64,000 nt of DNA from Symsagittifera roscoffensis (lineage: Eukaryota > Xenacoelomorpha > Acoela > Convolutidae). How positions within the stretch are numbered: the stretch's first letter is position 1; every line of letters starts with the position of its first letter. Both the position numbers and the translations under genes were made by a program. The DNA lies in the NCBI RefSeq assembly GCF_963678635.1, contig NC_087062.1, forward strand, positions 18,093,789-18,157,788, in the 5' to 3' direction. This document shows, piece after piece, positions 15,500-27,930 of the stretch. Below the pieces are notes generated by a model. The model did not search any database and had not been told where the DNA came from. It worked only from the letters and a program-made list of their open reading frames with translations.

Positions 15500-18400
15500 C
15501 TCCTGATCAATTGTCTTGTTTTGTTCAGTTTTGTGATGTTTAAAATGCACCACTATTTGAAAAGTGATAACAAACAACTTAATCTGATTGATTGTATTCT
15601 GGTGTTGCTTTTGTTCGCATTGCAGTCTAGTTCGAGGAGTGATCCTCCATGTTGCTCATTGTTATATTGACTAATGAAATGGGTTGGCTGTTACTCCTTT
15701 TGAATGGGCTCGATTTGTTCATCTTTGTGATGTTAAAAATGCACCACCGTTCGATTAGTGATACAAACTACCTCAATTGATTGATTGCTTTTTAGGTGTT
15801 TTTTAGATTGTTTTGCATTCTAGTTCGACGAAGTGGTCCTCCACGTTGCTCATTATTCTAATGTTTAACGAAGTGGGTTGGTTTTTACTCCTGATCAATT
15901 GTCTTGTTTTGTTCAGTTTGTGATGTTTAAAATGCAACACCGTTTGGTAAGTGATACAAACAACTTCATCTGATTGATCAGTTTCCGCTTGTTAATTTAA
16001 TCACCTTGCTGTTTATTTCGGAGATTTGACCCTCTGCGTTGCTCATAATTATAATGAGTTTTGTAGTAGGCTGGTATTTACTCCTGATGAAATTGCTGGA
16101 TTTTGTTCAGCTTTGTGATGTTTAAAATGCACCACCGTTTGATTAGTGATACAAACTACCTCAACTGATTGATTGCTTTTGAGGTAATTTTTTTATTGCA
16201 TTGCGGTCTAGTTCAACGAATTGATCCTCCACGATGCTCAAAATTATATTGAGTAATGAAATCGGTTGGCTGTTGCTCCTTTTGATTGGGCTTGATTTGT
16301 TCAGTTTTGTGATGTTTAAATTGCACCACTGTTTGATTAGTGATACAAACTGCCTCAACTGATTTATTACTTTTTAGTTGAATTTTTTTTGCATTGCTGT
16401 CTAGTTCGACGAAGTGATCTTCCACGTTGCCTAATATTCTAATGAGTATTGAAGTGGGTTGGTTTTTATTCCTGATCAATTTTCTTGTTTCGTTCAGTTT
16501 TGTGATGTTTAAAATGCACCACAGTTTAAGTGATACAAACAACTTAATCTGATTGATTGCTTTCTGGTTGAGATTTTGTTCGCATTGCAGTCTAGTTCGA
16601 AGAAGTGATCCTCCAGGTTGCTCATTATTATAATGAGTAATGAAATAGGTTAGCGGTTACTTTTTTTGAATGGGCTTAATTTGCTCAGCTTTGTGATGTT
16701 TAAAATGCACCACCGTTTGATTAGTGATACAAATTACCACAACTGATTGATTGCTTTTTAGGTGATTTTTTTATTTGCATTGCGGTCTAATTCGACGAAG
16801 TGATCCTCCACGTTGCTCATATTATATTGAGTAATGAAATGGGTTAGCGTTTACTCTTTTTGAATGGGCTTAGTTTGTTCAGCTTTGTGATGTATAAAAT
16901 GCACCACCGTTTGATTAGTGATACAAACTACCTCAACTGATTGATTGCTTTTTAGAATATTTTTTATTTGCATTGCGGTCTAGTTCGACGAAGTGATCCT
17001 CCACTTTGCTCATATTATATTGAGTAATGAAATGGGATAGCGGTTACTCTTTTTGAATGGGCTTGATTTGTTCAGCTTTGTGATGTTTCAAATGCACCAC
17101 CGTTTGATTAATGATACAAAGTACCTCAACTGATTGATTGCTTTTTGGGTTTTCATTTTTTGGCATTGCAGTCTAGTTCGAAGAAGTAAGGCTGCAAGTT
17201 GCCCATAATTATAATGACCAATGAACTGGTTTTTTTTTTACTCCTGATCAATTGTATTGTTTTGTTCAGTTTTGTGATGTTTAAAATGCACCACCGTTTG
17301 ATAAGTGATACAAACAACTTAATCTGATTGATTGCTTTCTGTTTGAGACTTTGTTTGCACTGCAGTTTGGTTCGAAGAAATGATCCTCCAGGATGCTCAT
17401 TATTATAATGAGTAATGAAATGGGTTGGCGGTTACTCCTTTTGATTGGGCTTGATTTGTTCAGCTTTGTGATGTTAAAAATGCACCACCGTTTGATTAGT
17501 GATACAAATTACCACAACTGATTGATTGCTTTTTAGGTGATTTTTTTATTTCCATTGCGGTCTAATTCGACGAAGTGATCCTCCACGTTGCTCATATTAT
17601 ATTGAGTAATGAAATGGGTTAGCGTTTACTCTTTTTGAATGGGCTTAATTTGTTCAGCTTTGTGATGTTTAAAATGCACCACCGTTTGATTAGTGATACA
17701 AACTACCTCAACTGATTGATTGCTTTTTAGGTGATTTTTTGTTTGCTTTGCAGTCTAGTTCGACGAAGTGATCCTCCATGTTGCTCATTATTCTAATGAG
17801 TAATGAAGTGGGTTAGTTTTTACTCCTGATCAATTGTCTTGATTTGTTCAGTTTTGTGATGTTTAAAGTGCACCACCGTTTGATAAATGATACAAACAAC
17901 TTCAACTGATTGATTGCTTTCTGTTTGTTTTTATATTCGACTTGCTGTCTCATTCGGAGATGTAATCCTCCACGTTGCTCATAATTATAATGAGTTTTGT
18001 ATTAGGCTGTCATTTACTCCGAATGAATTTGCTGGAGTTTGTTCAGCTTTGTGATGTTTAAAATGCACCACCGTTTGATTAGTGATACAAACTACCTCAA
18101 CTGATTGATTGCTTTTTAGGTGATTTTTTGTTTGCATAGCAGTCTAGTTCGACGAAGTGATGCTCCAAGTTGCTCATAATTATGACTCCTGATCAATTGT
18201 CTTGATTTGTTCAGTTTTTGATGTTTGAAATGCACCACCGTTTGATAAGTAATGCAAACAACTTCATCGGATTGATTAATTTCTGGTTGTTATTTTATTC
18301 GCCTTTCTGTCTAATTCGGAGATGTGATCCCCCATGTCGCTCATTATTATATTGAGTAATGAAATGGGTTGGCTGTTACTCCTTTTGAATGGGCTTGATT

Positions 18401-20330
18401 TGTTCAGCTTTGTGATGTTTAAAATGCACCACCGTTTGATTAGTGATACAAACTACCTCAACTGATTGATTGCTTTTTAGGTGATTTTTTGTTTGCTTTG
18501 CAGTCTAGTTCGACGAAGTGATCCTCCATGTTGCTCATTATTCTAATGAGTAATGAAGTGGGTTAGTTTTTACTCCTGATCAATTGTCTTGATTTGTTCA
18601 GTTTTGTGATGTTTAAAGTGCACCACCGTTTGATAAATGATACAAACAACTTAATCTGATTGATTGCTTTCTGGTTGAGATTTTGTTCGCATTGCAGTCT
18701 AGTTCGAAGAAGTGATCCTCCAGTGTGCTCATTATTATAATGAGTAAGGAAATGGGTTGGCGGTTACTCCTTTTGAATGGGCTCGATTTTTTCAGCTAGG
18801 TAATGTTAAAAATGCACCACCGTTTGATTAGTGTTACAAACTACCTCAACTGATTTATTGCTTTTTAGGTGATTTTTTTTTGCATTGCGGTCTAGATCGA
18901 CGAAGCTGATTTTTTTTGCATTGCCGTCTAGCTCGACGAAGTGATCCTCCAGGTTGCTCATTATTCTATTGACTAACGAAGTGGGTTGGTTTTTACCCGT
19001 GATCAATTGTCTTTTGTTCAGTTTTGTGATGTTTAAATTGCACCACCGTTTGATAAGTGATACAAACAACTTAATCTGATTGATTGCTTTCTGGTTGAAA
19101 TTTTGTTCGCATTGCAGTCTAGTTCGAAGAAATAATCCTCCAGGATGCTCATTATTATAATGAGTAATGAAATAGGTTGGCTGTTACTATTTTTGAATGG
19201 GTTTGATTTGTTCAGCTTTGTGATGTTTAAAATGCACCACCGTTTGGTTAGTGATACAAACTACCTCAACTGATTGTTTCCTTTTTAGGTGAATTTTTCT
19301 TTGCATTGCCGTCTAGTTCGACGAAGTGATCCTCCACGTTGCTCATTATTCTAATGACTAACGAAGTGGGTTGGTTTTTACCCGTGATCAATTGTCTATT
19401 GTTAAGTTTTGTGATGTTTAAAATGCACCACCTTTTGATAAGTGATACAAAAAAGTTAATCTGATTGATTGCTTTCTGGTTGAAATTTTGTTCGCATTGC
19501 AGTCTAGTTCGAAAAAATGATCCTCCAGGATGCTCATTATTATAATGAGTAATGAAATGGGTTGGCTGTTACTCTTTTTGAATGGGTTTGATTTGTTCGT
19601 TCAGCTTTGTGATGTTTAAAGTGCACCACCGTTTGATTAGTGATACAAACTACCTCAACTGATTTATTCCTTTTCAGCCGAATTTTTTATTTGCATTGCC
19701 GTCTTGTTCGACGAAGTGATCCTCCACGTTGCGCATTGTTCTAATGAGTAACGAAATGGGTTGGTTTACTCCTGATCTATTGTCTTGTTTTGTTCAGTTT
19801 TGTTATATTTAAAATGCACCACAGTTTGAGTGATACAAACAACCTAATCTGATTGATTGCTTTCTGGTTGAGATTTTGTTCGCATTGCAGTCTAGTTCGA
19901 AGAAGTGATCCTCCAGGGTGCTCATTATTGTAATGAGTAATGAAATGGGTTGGCTGTTACTCTTTTTGAATGGGTTTGGTTTGTTCAGCTTTGTGATGTT
20001 TAAAATGCACCACCGTTTGATTAGTGATAGAAACTACCTCAACTGATTTATTCCTTTTAAGCTGCATTTTTTTTGTATTGTCGTTTAGTTCGACGAAGTG
20101 ATCCTCCAGGTTGCTAATTATTATAATGAGTTGGCGGTTACTCGTTTTGAAGGGGATTGATTTGTTCAGCTTTTTGATGGTAAAAATGCACCACCGTTTG
20201 AATAGTGATACAAACTACCTCAACTGATTGATTGCTTTTTAGGTGTTTTTAAATTTGCTTTGCATTTTAGTTCGACGAAGTGATCCTTCACGTTACTCAT
20301 TATTCTAATGGGTAACGAATTGGGTTTGTT
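15500..20330. repeat. Diverged right edge of the satellite array
   Basis: From about 15.5 kb the monomers differ from one another by many substitutions and small indels, and long-range duplications are no longer evident. The GTGATGTTTAAAATGCACCA core stays recognisable in nearly every unit up to about 20,180. The last recognisable unit ends near 20,330, where ordinary AT-rich sequence begins. An old, unhomogenised edge next to a homogenised interior is the usual pattern for satellites. Confidence 0.8.
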
Positions 20331-21665
20331 TTTACCATGAAAAAAGAAGATGAATATTTTTCATTTTCAGCCTTATATTGTTACCTTTGCGATATACAAA
20401 GATATTGCAATCGGATACTACACTTTTTTCCCGTAAAAAACTTTCTTCACAGTGGTCGTTTTCGTAGGAATGGTAAATATCACATCTTTTATGCTCAAAC
20501 TCCAGAATTTCAAATAAAACTATCACCATTTAAGTAGTAAATAGGTAAAGACTGTTCAGGTTCTAATTTGTTTTTCAAAAATTGTATCTCAAATGTTTTA
20601 TCGGGTTCGTGGTTTTGGTCCTAGTTTCTATCTGTTCATTTTCCATTTTTTTTATCTTGTAGGGTTTTCATTGGCTTACTTTTTAAAGCATGGGTTTAGT
20701 TCCAATTTAAGCGTTTTTTTTACTATAATTGAAAGCTCAGTAATTAGTAAGTTTAACAAATCTGATTTTGCGTATTTTTTCATATTTATTTAAATATTCA
20801 ATCAGATTCTTATTTCTACCTTTGTTGCCGCGCGGTGAATGATTTCCAATTGTTCTTAAGGCTTTTTATTAACGTTCGATACAATCATGAAGTTTTGGTG
20901 TAGTTTTTCAGATTTTTACTGTCTTTTTTCGACTGACTATTTTGTAGCACAATTCGAAGTTTTCAAGCGAGTTCAATACTGGTTGCTGTGTTCTGCCCCA
21001 GGTTTCCATCAAAATGAGTTCCAGTTTGAAACAAAAAATTGACTAAACGCCAAAAAACTTACACCCGAAATGTTCAAATGTTTGTTTCAAACTGAAACTT
21101 ATTTTGCGTGTTGTTTTTTGGCGTTTTGTCAGTTTTTAAGAGTTCGTTGCTTTGTGTATTGCAAATGGTGCGAAGCTCAGCTTCGCCTCTCTGTTTATTT
21201 TGTTTTAAGCTTTCGGATAATTTATAATAGTAGCCCAGTATTTTGTAGAGTTCGGGGTTGAGGAAGTTAGACGACAGCCAAAGTAGACGACCAAAATTAC
21301 GGAATTTAGCGTGAAATTGGATTACATACTTTAGTTAACTTTTGTTGGAATAAAAACTGGTTGTCCAAGCATAAGTCAGGGTATTTATGTCACAGTTGTC
21401 CAATTTATGCATTTCAAAAAAGTGATTTACTTTTTCGATTCAATGTTTTCCAATTAATTTTCAACAATGTTTTTGATCAGTTCTGTGATCATATAGTCTT
21501 TTTGTTTTTGTGTTACTTCATTCTATAAAAAAAATTTCGCTGGCCCAGATCTCATTGTCTAAAATTCACAAATTTATTGTCTAAATTCCGTTTTTATACG
21601 GTCGTCTTATTTGCTTGTCACCTAATTTCCTAGGCCTCGTAGAAGTCATGTTAATTTGTTTTTAG
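20331..21665. other. AT-rich spacer with a dispersed repeat, no gene seen
   Basis: Short open frames here show no recognisable protein. About 20,380-20,800 matches 26,450-26,800 at low identity: both contain a TTGCGATA..TGCAATCGG segment, then TGGGTTCGTG and later TTTAAAGCATGG or TGGTAAAGCATTG. This makes it an old dispersed repeat. Confidence 0.55.
21023..21136. repeat. Nested inverted repeat
   Basis: AGTTTGAAAC (21,023) pairs with GTTTCAAACT (~21,087), and the segment ending in AAACGCCAAAAAAC near 21,060 pairs with GTTTTTTGGCGTTTTG near 21,113. The interleaved arms suggest a degenerate foldback element. Confidence 0.5.
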
Positions 21666-21789
21666 GTTAAAACACATCAGTGTCAAGAGTCTAGAGTATG
21701 GCAACGAAGGGATGGTAGATGGCAGAACATTCATGTTCACCGATCCTCTCAGGCGCCCTCACGGACGTAGAACGAGAAAGTTAGATTAA
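21666..21789 (+). CDS. Exon-like patch, possible terminal exon of an unknown gene
   Basis: A pyrimidine-rich tract ending in TTGTTTTTAG at 21,665 is followed by about 40 open codons ending in TAA at 21,787-21,789. The translation contains [18 protein letters not shown] and an Arg-rich tail ending RRTRKLD. The patch is clearly more GC-rich than its AT-rich surroundings, as is seen for real exons elsewhere in the window. I do not recognise the protein and found no convincing upstream exon, so this could be a last exon, a decayed gene fragment or chance. Confidence 0.3.
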
Positions 21790-24761
21790 TTGAAATTCCA
21801 CTGCTAAAAGTGACTCTATTCCTCTCCAAATATACCACTCTCAAATACGCTACTTGAAGGAAGCGGGCGTTCATGTCAAGTCGATCATATTATGAACCTT
21901 AATGAGGCAATGCGTGTGGTTGGAACAAGAAACATGCATGCTTTGTGCAATCATTTAGTGCGAGAACGTAAAGCATGCATCGGATCCTCCGAATGGTCGT
22001 GGGGTTCTGATTAGTTTCGCCTCGGAAGTTTTTAATTGCTCGCTTTAATCGTTCCACTGCCGCTTTTATCGTCAAAATCGCGACAATTCCAACACAATTT
22101 GCATCACAGAAAGAGGAGAAAGACTCTTAACTGCAGAAATATTCATGTTGCAATTTGTTGGGTTAATGACATGTCATTTGATTTTAAATCAAGATCAGCT
22201 CTAAATGTTACTTAGTAATTCAATTCAAATTGTGGAGCTCACTGTCTATTTTTTTGGTTTAAATGAGACCCACGTAACCGTGAAAAGTTTCTTCTATTTT
22301 TATTTAATCGTTTAGTTATGGTCACTGTGAGCTCGTAATTTTTCATTAAGTTATTCTGTGCAATTGATTGTCACAATAAATTCAAATTCGCCAAAAATTT
22401 TGTAAATGTTCCCCAATCATAAATCATTAATTGTTTTTCTACCAATCAAGCTGTTATTATTTATGTACACACCAGCCAGGTACAATGCGATTACCGATGC
22501 CAATGTTATAGGGCAATAGACTCGACTGTGGATTTCAGTTGCTTGTTTTAAAAATAGGCTACTTACTGAGCTAACATCATGAGGCCAAATGTAATACCTC
22601 GATGCTGAGCCTCAATCATCCATCATCACAAATCTGTAAAAAAAATTACAAAATCGAAATTTGCATTAAAACTGTAAATACATTATGAAGCTATAAATGT
22701 CTTTTTCTATCTTTTTACCCTGTCAAGTAAATCCAATGTCTTCAGTTGACGTAATATTTTGTTTCAATTTGATCTTGATTCCTTGCCTGAAACGACGGTT
22801 CTCGGTACAATGGAACTATCCGTCACTGCCAGAGATATTTGGGATCGAATCTTGAAACTCGTGTCACCTACGAGATGATGGGTTTAGTGTTAGAATAGAA
22901 TATTATAAAACAAAAGGTATGCCTATGCTGGAAGTTTAAGCTATACCGTGACTCCGAGAGAAGCACTCATTTATCAGAATTATTCTGCTTAAAAAGGGCA
23001 GGCTTCATTTTTGAACTAATTAGAATCCCAATCAATTTTTTCGGCCAATGTCAATTCTTCGAAGCCAATAGGAATGGTTTTCACTTCCAGGGCTTGCAGT
23101 AAAGGGCAATGGGTCGTAATATGGTTCCCACAATAGACTCAAAATGAGTTTGTTTATACTGATCACTTATAAATTTCAGTGCTAACTATAATCTGTAATT
23201 AACAATATCCATAGATCTTGTTCGAATTTGAAAGCTATCTAAATTCCATTGGTTTCTGAAAATGCGAAAACTAATTAAAATGCTTAGACTACTTAAACCA
23301 CAAAAGCGTTCGTTTTTTGTTTCGTATTCTAAAGTTATAAAAAAAATCTAGTTAATTTTGATTAATTGTCTATGATATGGTTTGAAATGCTTTCTCTTTG
23401 ATCCACTGAGATTTATTGTTAAATTACCTTTTCATTTAAATTTACATATTTCAGTATCCCAGCCTTTGTTTTTTGTCTAGCAGCTAGCACAAAAATTCCA
23501 TTCGCTCGAAAGGTTTCTGTCGGACATGTATAGTTTCGACCGTTGGCCATATTGAAGAATTGATTTGTGTTAAATAGCGCACATTTTGCAGATTAAATAA
23601 TCCGGACGAATGGACGAAACGGGGAACTTGAGGTGTTTTTTTTCAGCTGTTAGAAGTGGGTCAAATTAAGCTCCAAGTTACTTCAAAGAAAACTCGAACA
23701 TGGTAAAAGTAGTTCTCAGACGAATTTGGAGAAATATGCCGATCTTTCTGCTCATATGTTCATCCATATCTTTTTGACATCCAAGCCACGAATGAAGGGG
23801 CTTTAATAGCTCAAGCAGACGCTTACTAAATCAAATTAAGATTTAAATTTTTCCAATCTCAGTTACATTTCTTGGGTTTTCAATTTTTGTTCCGACCGCT
23901 GAAAGTGCAAATTTGTCTTCGGTTATGCTTTACTTTTTTCTCTTTTGTTTCAACGCAAAATCAGGTACCACAAATAATCATCGGAATGTGACGAGTAATT
24001 TATAATGTAAAAGCCTTTTCAGTCGTAATTTGAACGACTTAGAATTCTCTCATTGTCGAGAAAAATTAGTACGAAATTTTTTATTTTTAGTCCAATTTCG
24101 TGCGAATAAAGCAAGCGAGCAGTCTTATAATAGACTTCAATAGGAACCTAATAGCAAGCTGATTAATCAAAATATGTAAGTCGTGAAAACTTAGTTTCAC
24201 TCCAGTGAATTTTCTCAAAATTTTTTGAGCGCCTCGGGGGAAAAATTGAAAAATGAAACATTTTCGAAACTTTTTTTTTTTTTATTTGACGAGGAAAATC
24301 CCCTCGCAGCACCAACAACAAAAAGCGACGCAATTTGATTTAAAGAAAGAACTCGTTTATCCTTGTTCAAAAGCTTCATATTTGGGCAAAAGTGCTTACG
24401 CTGTGATTGGAAGCCTTGATTTGAGTTGAGCCGCACTAAAAGCTGGAACTTTTAGTAACTTGGACGGGTCCACATTGGGGTGCATGAAATATGGAACCCT
24501 CGGTTTTTTTATTCAGTGTCTGAAATTGAAATTTTTTCCGGGGAAAAATTGATGAGTCAGATTATAGTTTGTCGGCTTAGTTGTCACTTGTTTTTTCGGT
24601 TTGGTGAACTTATTTTATATCGATATAAGAATTTAAAAAAGTTTTTTATTCATGTTTTTGATAAATCAGGTCGACTGGTAGTGGATAAGTTAAAATTTAA
24701 AACTTTTTAACCACTCAAATTGTTTTTATGACAACTATTCCTTTCGTATTTTTTATTTTCA
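21790..24761. other. AT-rich non-coding stretch
   Basis: No protein or RNA gene is supported. A slightly GC-richer part at 21,790-22,110 could be a 3' untranslated region of the exon-like patch to its left. About 23,340-23,425 matches 26,398-26,470 (both have TTAATTTTGA or TTAATTCTGA, then TGTCTATG, then GAGATTTAT), another old dispersed repeat. Confidence 0.5.
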
Positions 24762-25700
24762 GTTCAATTGGCGTCTAACCACGTAGTGTTGTGGTTTAGT
24801 GGACGGTCGGAAAATACTGCAATCTTGTTTAATGCTAGTTGATGTGTTTCTCGTCTGTTTTTCTGAGATTAGGTTTTTCGTAGTTTCAAAAAAATTGTTG
24901 ATTTTTCATTGACAATTTTCTTTGTTTTTTTTTGGTTACGGATTGATTGACGTCTAATTAAGTGGTGTTGTGGCTCAGTGGACGCTCGGAAAATACTACA
25001 ATCTTGCTTCCTGCTGGTTTTTGTGTTTCTCCACTTAGTTTTTTCCATCTCTGGCTGTTGTAGTTTTTTCTCCACTTAGTTATTTCCATCTTTGACTGAC
25101 CATCTAGTAGCTTGCAATGTTGTTGTGGCTTAGTGAACGTTCGAAAAAACTAAAAGTTTGCTTAATGCTAGTTGATGTGTTTCTAGTCTGTTTTTCTGAG
25201 ATTAAATTTTGCGTAGTTTCAAAAAAATTGTTGATTTTTTATTGACAATTTTCTTTGGATTTTTCGGTTACAGATTGATTGGTGTCTAACTAAGTGGTGT
25301 TGTGGCTTGGTGGACGCTCGGAAAATACTACAATCTTGCTTATGCTAGTTGTTGTGTTTCTCCACTTAGTTTTTTAGTTTTTTCCATCTCTGGCTGTTGT
25401 AGGTTTATCTCCACTTAGTTTTTTTCCATCTCTGACTGACCATCTAGTAGCTTGCAATGTTGTGGCTTAGTGAACGTTCGAAAAAACTAAAAGCTTGCTT
25501 AATGCTAGTTGATGTGTTTCACGTCTGTTTTTCTGAGATTTAGTTTTTCGTAGTTCATTGGCTTTTTTTGTTTTCGGCTGTTTTGTTTTCGGATCGATTG
25601 GCGTCTAACTAGGTGGTGTTTTGGCTTGGTCCACGCTCGGAAAATTTTAACATCTTGCTTTTTGCTAATTGTTTTGTTTCTCGTCCGTTTTTCTGTGAAA
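24762..25700. repeat. Degenerate tandem cluster with tRNA A-box-like motif
   Basis: About six related units start near 24,762, 24,939, 25,100, 25,270, 25,440 and 25,588. Each has GGTGTTGTGGCTTAGTGGAC or a close variant, then a CTCGGAAAATACTACAATCT-like or TTCGAAAAAACTAAAAG-like part, then GCTAGTTGATGTGTTTCTC. TGGCTTAGTGG fits the pol III A-box consensus TRGYNNARNNG. No good B box follows, so a tRNA-derived SINE head is only a suggestion. Confidence 0.6.
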
Positions 25701-27930
25701 GAGTTTTTCTGTTTTTCTTGCAGTTGTACGCTTTCATTTTTTTCTTGTAGAATTTCGTTTGCAAAATTTCTCTCAATGTCAAGTATCAACTGATATACTT
25801 GTCTCGTCTAACAATGCATTGTTCGAACCAGACAGCTCTCTCAATAAATTAAGTATAATTTGTGAGCCGACCTGACTTGCCGTTTACGCTACGCGTTAAA
25901 AGAAAATTGGTAAATAGTGCGCTTCGACTATGCCGAAATAGTCCTACGTTGAAAACCCAATAACTTTTTGAGAAGTTGTCACAGCTAAAGTATCTGTTTA
26001 ATTTTGAGCGCAGTTTATTAATGTCTTTCGATGGTATAAAAAAAAACTCAGTCAAGAATTGCTTACCAAAATTGAATTTTGTCCGGAGAAAAAGAAACGA
26101 AGAGCCTAGTTATTTTTGTTACTTTCTCCAAAAATTGGATTTTTAATCTGATTAATTTAACGCGGGTCTGTTTTGCCGGTTACGTTTTGAGCATTCTAGA
26201 AGTTTGTGTAAGTGTGTTTGTGTTTGCTAAGGTTTTTCCGGCTTTGTTACCGCGTGATAACTTTTTATACGACGCTAAACTCATTTCTATTGTCTTGGCT
26301 GGCTGTTGTTTGAAACCTAGTCTTATCGATAAATCTAGTTCGAAATAGTTTGTATCGGTAGTGTTGCGAAGCTCAGATTCCCCTTTGTGTAAAAAAGTCA
26401 AGTTAATTCTGAGCAACTGTCTATGTATTGTTTGAATTGTTTTCTCATTGATTCACCGAGATTTATGTTATCCTTGCGATAAGGAATGGTACTGCAATCG
26501 GGTATTAATTTTTTTTCAACTGATTTTTTTTTTTCAAATGATTTTACCAAAAAAAATGTTTAATTTTGTTTGTGGGTTCGTGAATTTACGTTGGTTTAAT
26601 TTCCATTTCATAATTGAATTTATATTATCTGGTTTTACATGGGCGTATTTGGTAAAGCATTGATTTCGCTTTGATTTAATTGCATAATCGTTTTACATTG
26701 CGTAGTTTAGAGGGCAAAAATTTTGTAATTGACAAAATCAGGTATAATGAAATTGTATTTGTTTTTTTCATTATTTTTTTTCGTTACGCTTTTGAATGTT
26801 TCTCGATCTCTTCTTCTCTAATTTTCAAAACACTGGAACCACGAAAAGATCGGGTTTTAAATTGTTTGTCTGCATAGTTGCATAGTTTCTTCTAAACTTA
26901 ATCCAACTTCAAAGGCCTTCAAAAATTTAAACGTGGGGAATGTTTGACTCATTTCTTTTTTATTTTTTTAAATCAAATATTACTGAGCCAAATCTCAGAT
27001 TAAGTTTTCAATGGCAATAACAGGTAGTGGGGATCTCGTCTACATAAGCGGCTACGTCCTAATTTTCTTCGACAAAAGTTGTAACCTCACAAAAGGCCAT
27101 TCTTTGACACTTCGTAGTTTTTAAGAAAAATGGAAAAAAATAGCCAATCTCATTTTTTGAATTAAGTTTTTAATCCAAAAAGCAGGTTAAGAGAATCTTT
27201 CCGCCGCAAACGGTTACACTCCAACTTCTGTATAAAATTAGTTTTGAAAGGGTTTTGAAAATCCTCCCTGCGTTAGCAATTTTTCCCTATTTATGAAAGA
27301 AAAAAAACTAATCGCATAGAGAAGAGTCAAGTATTTGAAACTGTGGCCGCTTTTTCGATTGTTCTCAATTTCTCCTATTTCAATATTCATGGCTCAATTG
27401 GAATAACAGATTTCGGAATTTTTGCTTTATAAGCTGTTACGCCCTTATTAATGGAGAAAGCTTCAGCCTTCGGAAAAGTCAAATTTGTTTATTTTTGCGA
27501 CAGTTTTTTGGAAACTTTTTGACTTTTCTCAAAAACTACCCGGCTAAACCTTCAATTAAAAGGTTGCTAGAAAACGGTGTGATCCTGCCTATTCTTGAAA
27601 TATTTGAAAAAGTATTTCAGAAGTGTTTGAAAAATCTGAAACAAATCACAGTGTTTTAGTCAATTTTTTCACATCTGAACACAAAATTTTGAAATTCTAG
27701 CACTCAGCTTCACCTCTGTTTCAATTTCTCTATTTTGAAATCTTATACAGTTTAAGATAGATAACCTGAAAAACTGTGCCTTTGCTGCTGTTTTTTTTTG
27801 TACCAAAAATGTTTTGTAACTGTCTGGTAAGAGATTTGAATATCGTGCATGAAAATTTTTTCTATCAAATTTTTCCTTCTGTATAACATTTTTTTTATTG
27901 AAAGAAAGACGACGTCACTATAATTGAATC
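25701..27930. other. AT-rich spacer upstream of the MGME1-like gene
   Basis: Contains the partner copies of the dispersed repeats described at 20.4 kb and 23.3 kb (26,398-26,800) and a GCGAAGCTCAG motif at 26,368 that also occurs at 21,172. No gene is supported. The promoter of the downstream gene must lie in its right part, but no TATA box or other element stands out. Confidence 0.45.

Larger units (their letters stand above)
1..20330. repeat. Satellite array, ~194-195 bp monomer, roughly 100 copies
   Basis: The whole stretch is made of head-to-tail copies of one unit. The box GCACCACCGTTTGAT recurs about every 194-195 bp, for example near 402, 596 and 791. Two alternating monomer types, one ending in a Cys-free GCATTGCAGTCTAGTTCGACG segment and one with TTCGACTTGCTGTC, give a ~389 bp dimer; dimer phase is exact between about 1,859, 2,248 and 2,637. 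Some monomers carry 20-30 bp deletions. The array starts before base 1. Short open frames of 62-107 codons recur only because the unit recurs. No protein or RNA gene is apparent in it. It is likely heterochromatic, perhaps centromeric or subtelomeric; that is inference. Confidence 0.95.

Noticed and set aside
16080-16100. Hammerhead ribozyme-like CTGATGA words, also near 49,250
   Set aside because: No matching GAAA core and flanking stems could be paired.
1-20330. CRISPR-like array of direct repeats
   Set aside because: The units are adjacent and ~194 bp with no unique spacers, and the genome is eukaryotic.
20337-26877. Many 60-94 codon frames in the AT-rich spacer
   Set aside because: Low-complexity Phe/Ile/Lys-rich translations without recognisable domains; several lie in dispersed repeats.
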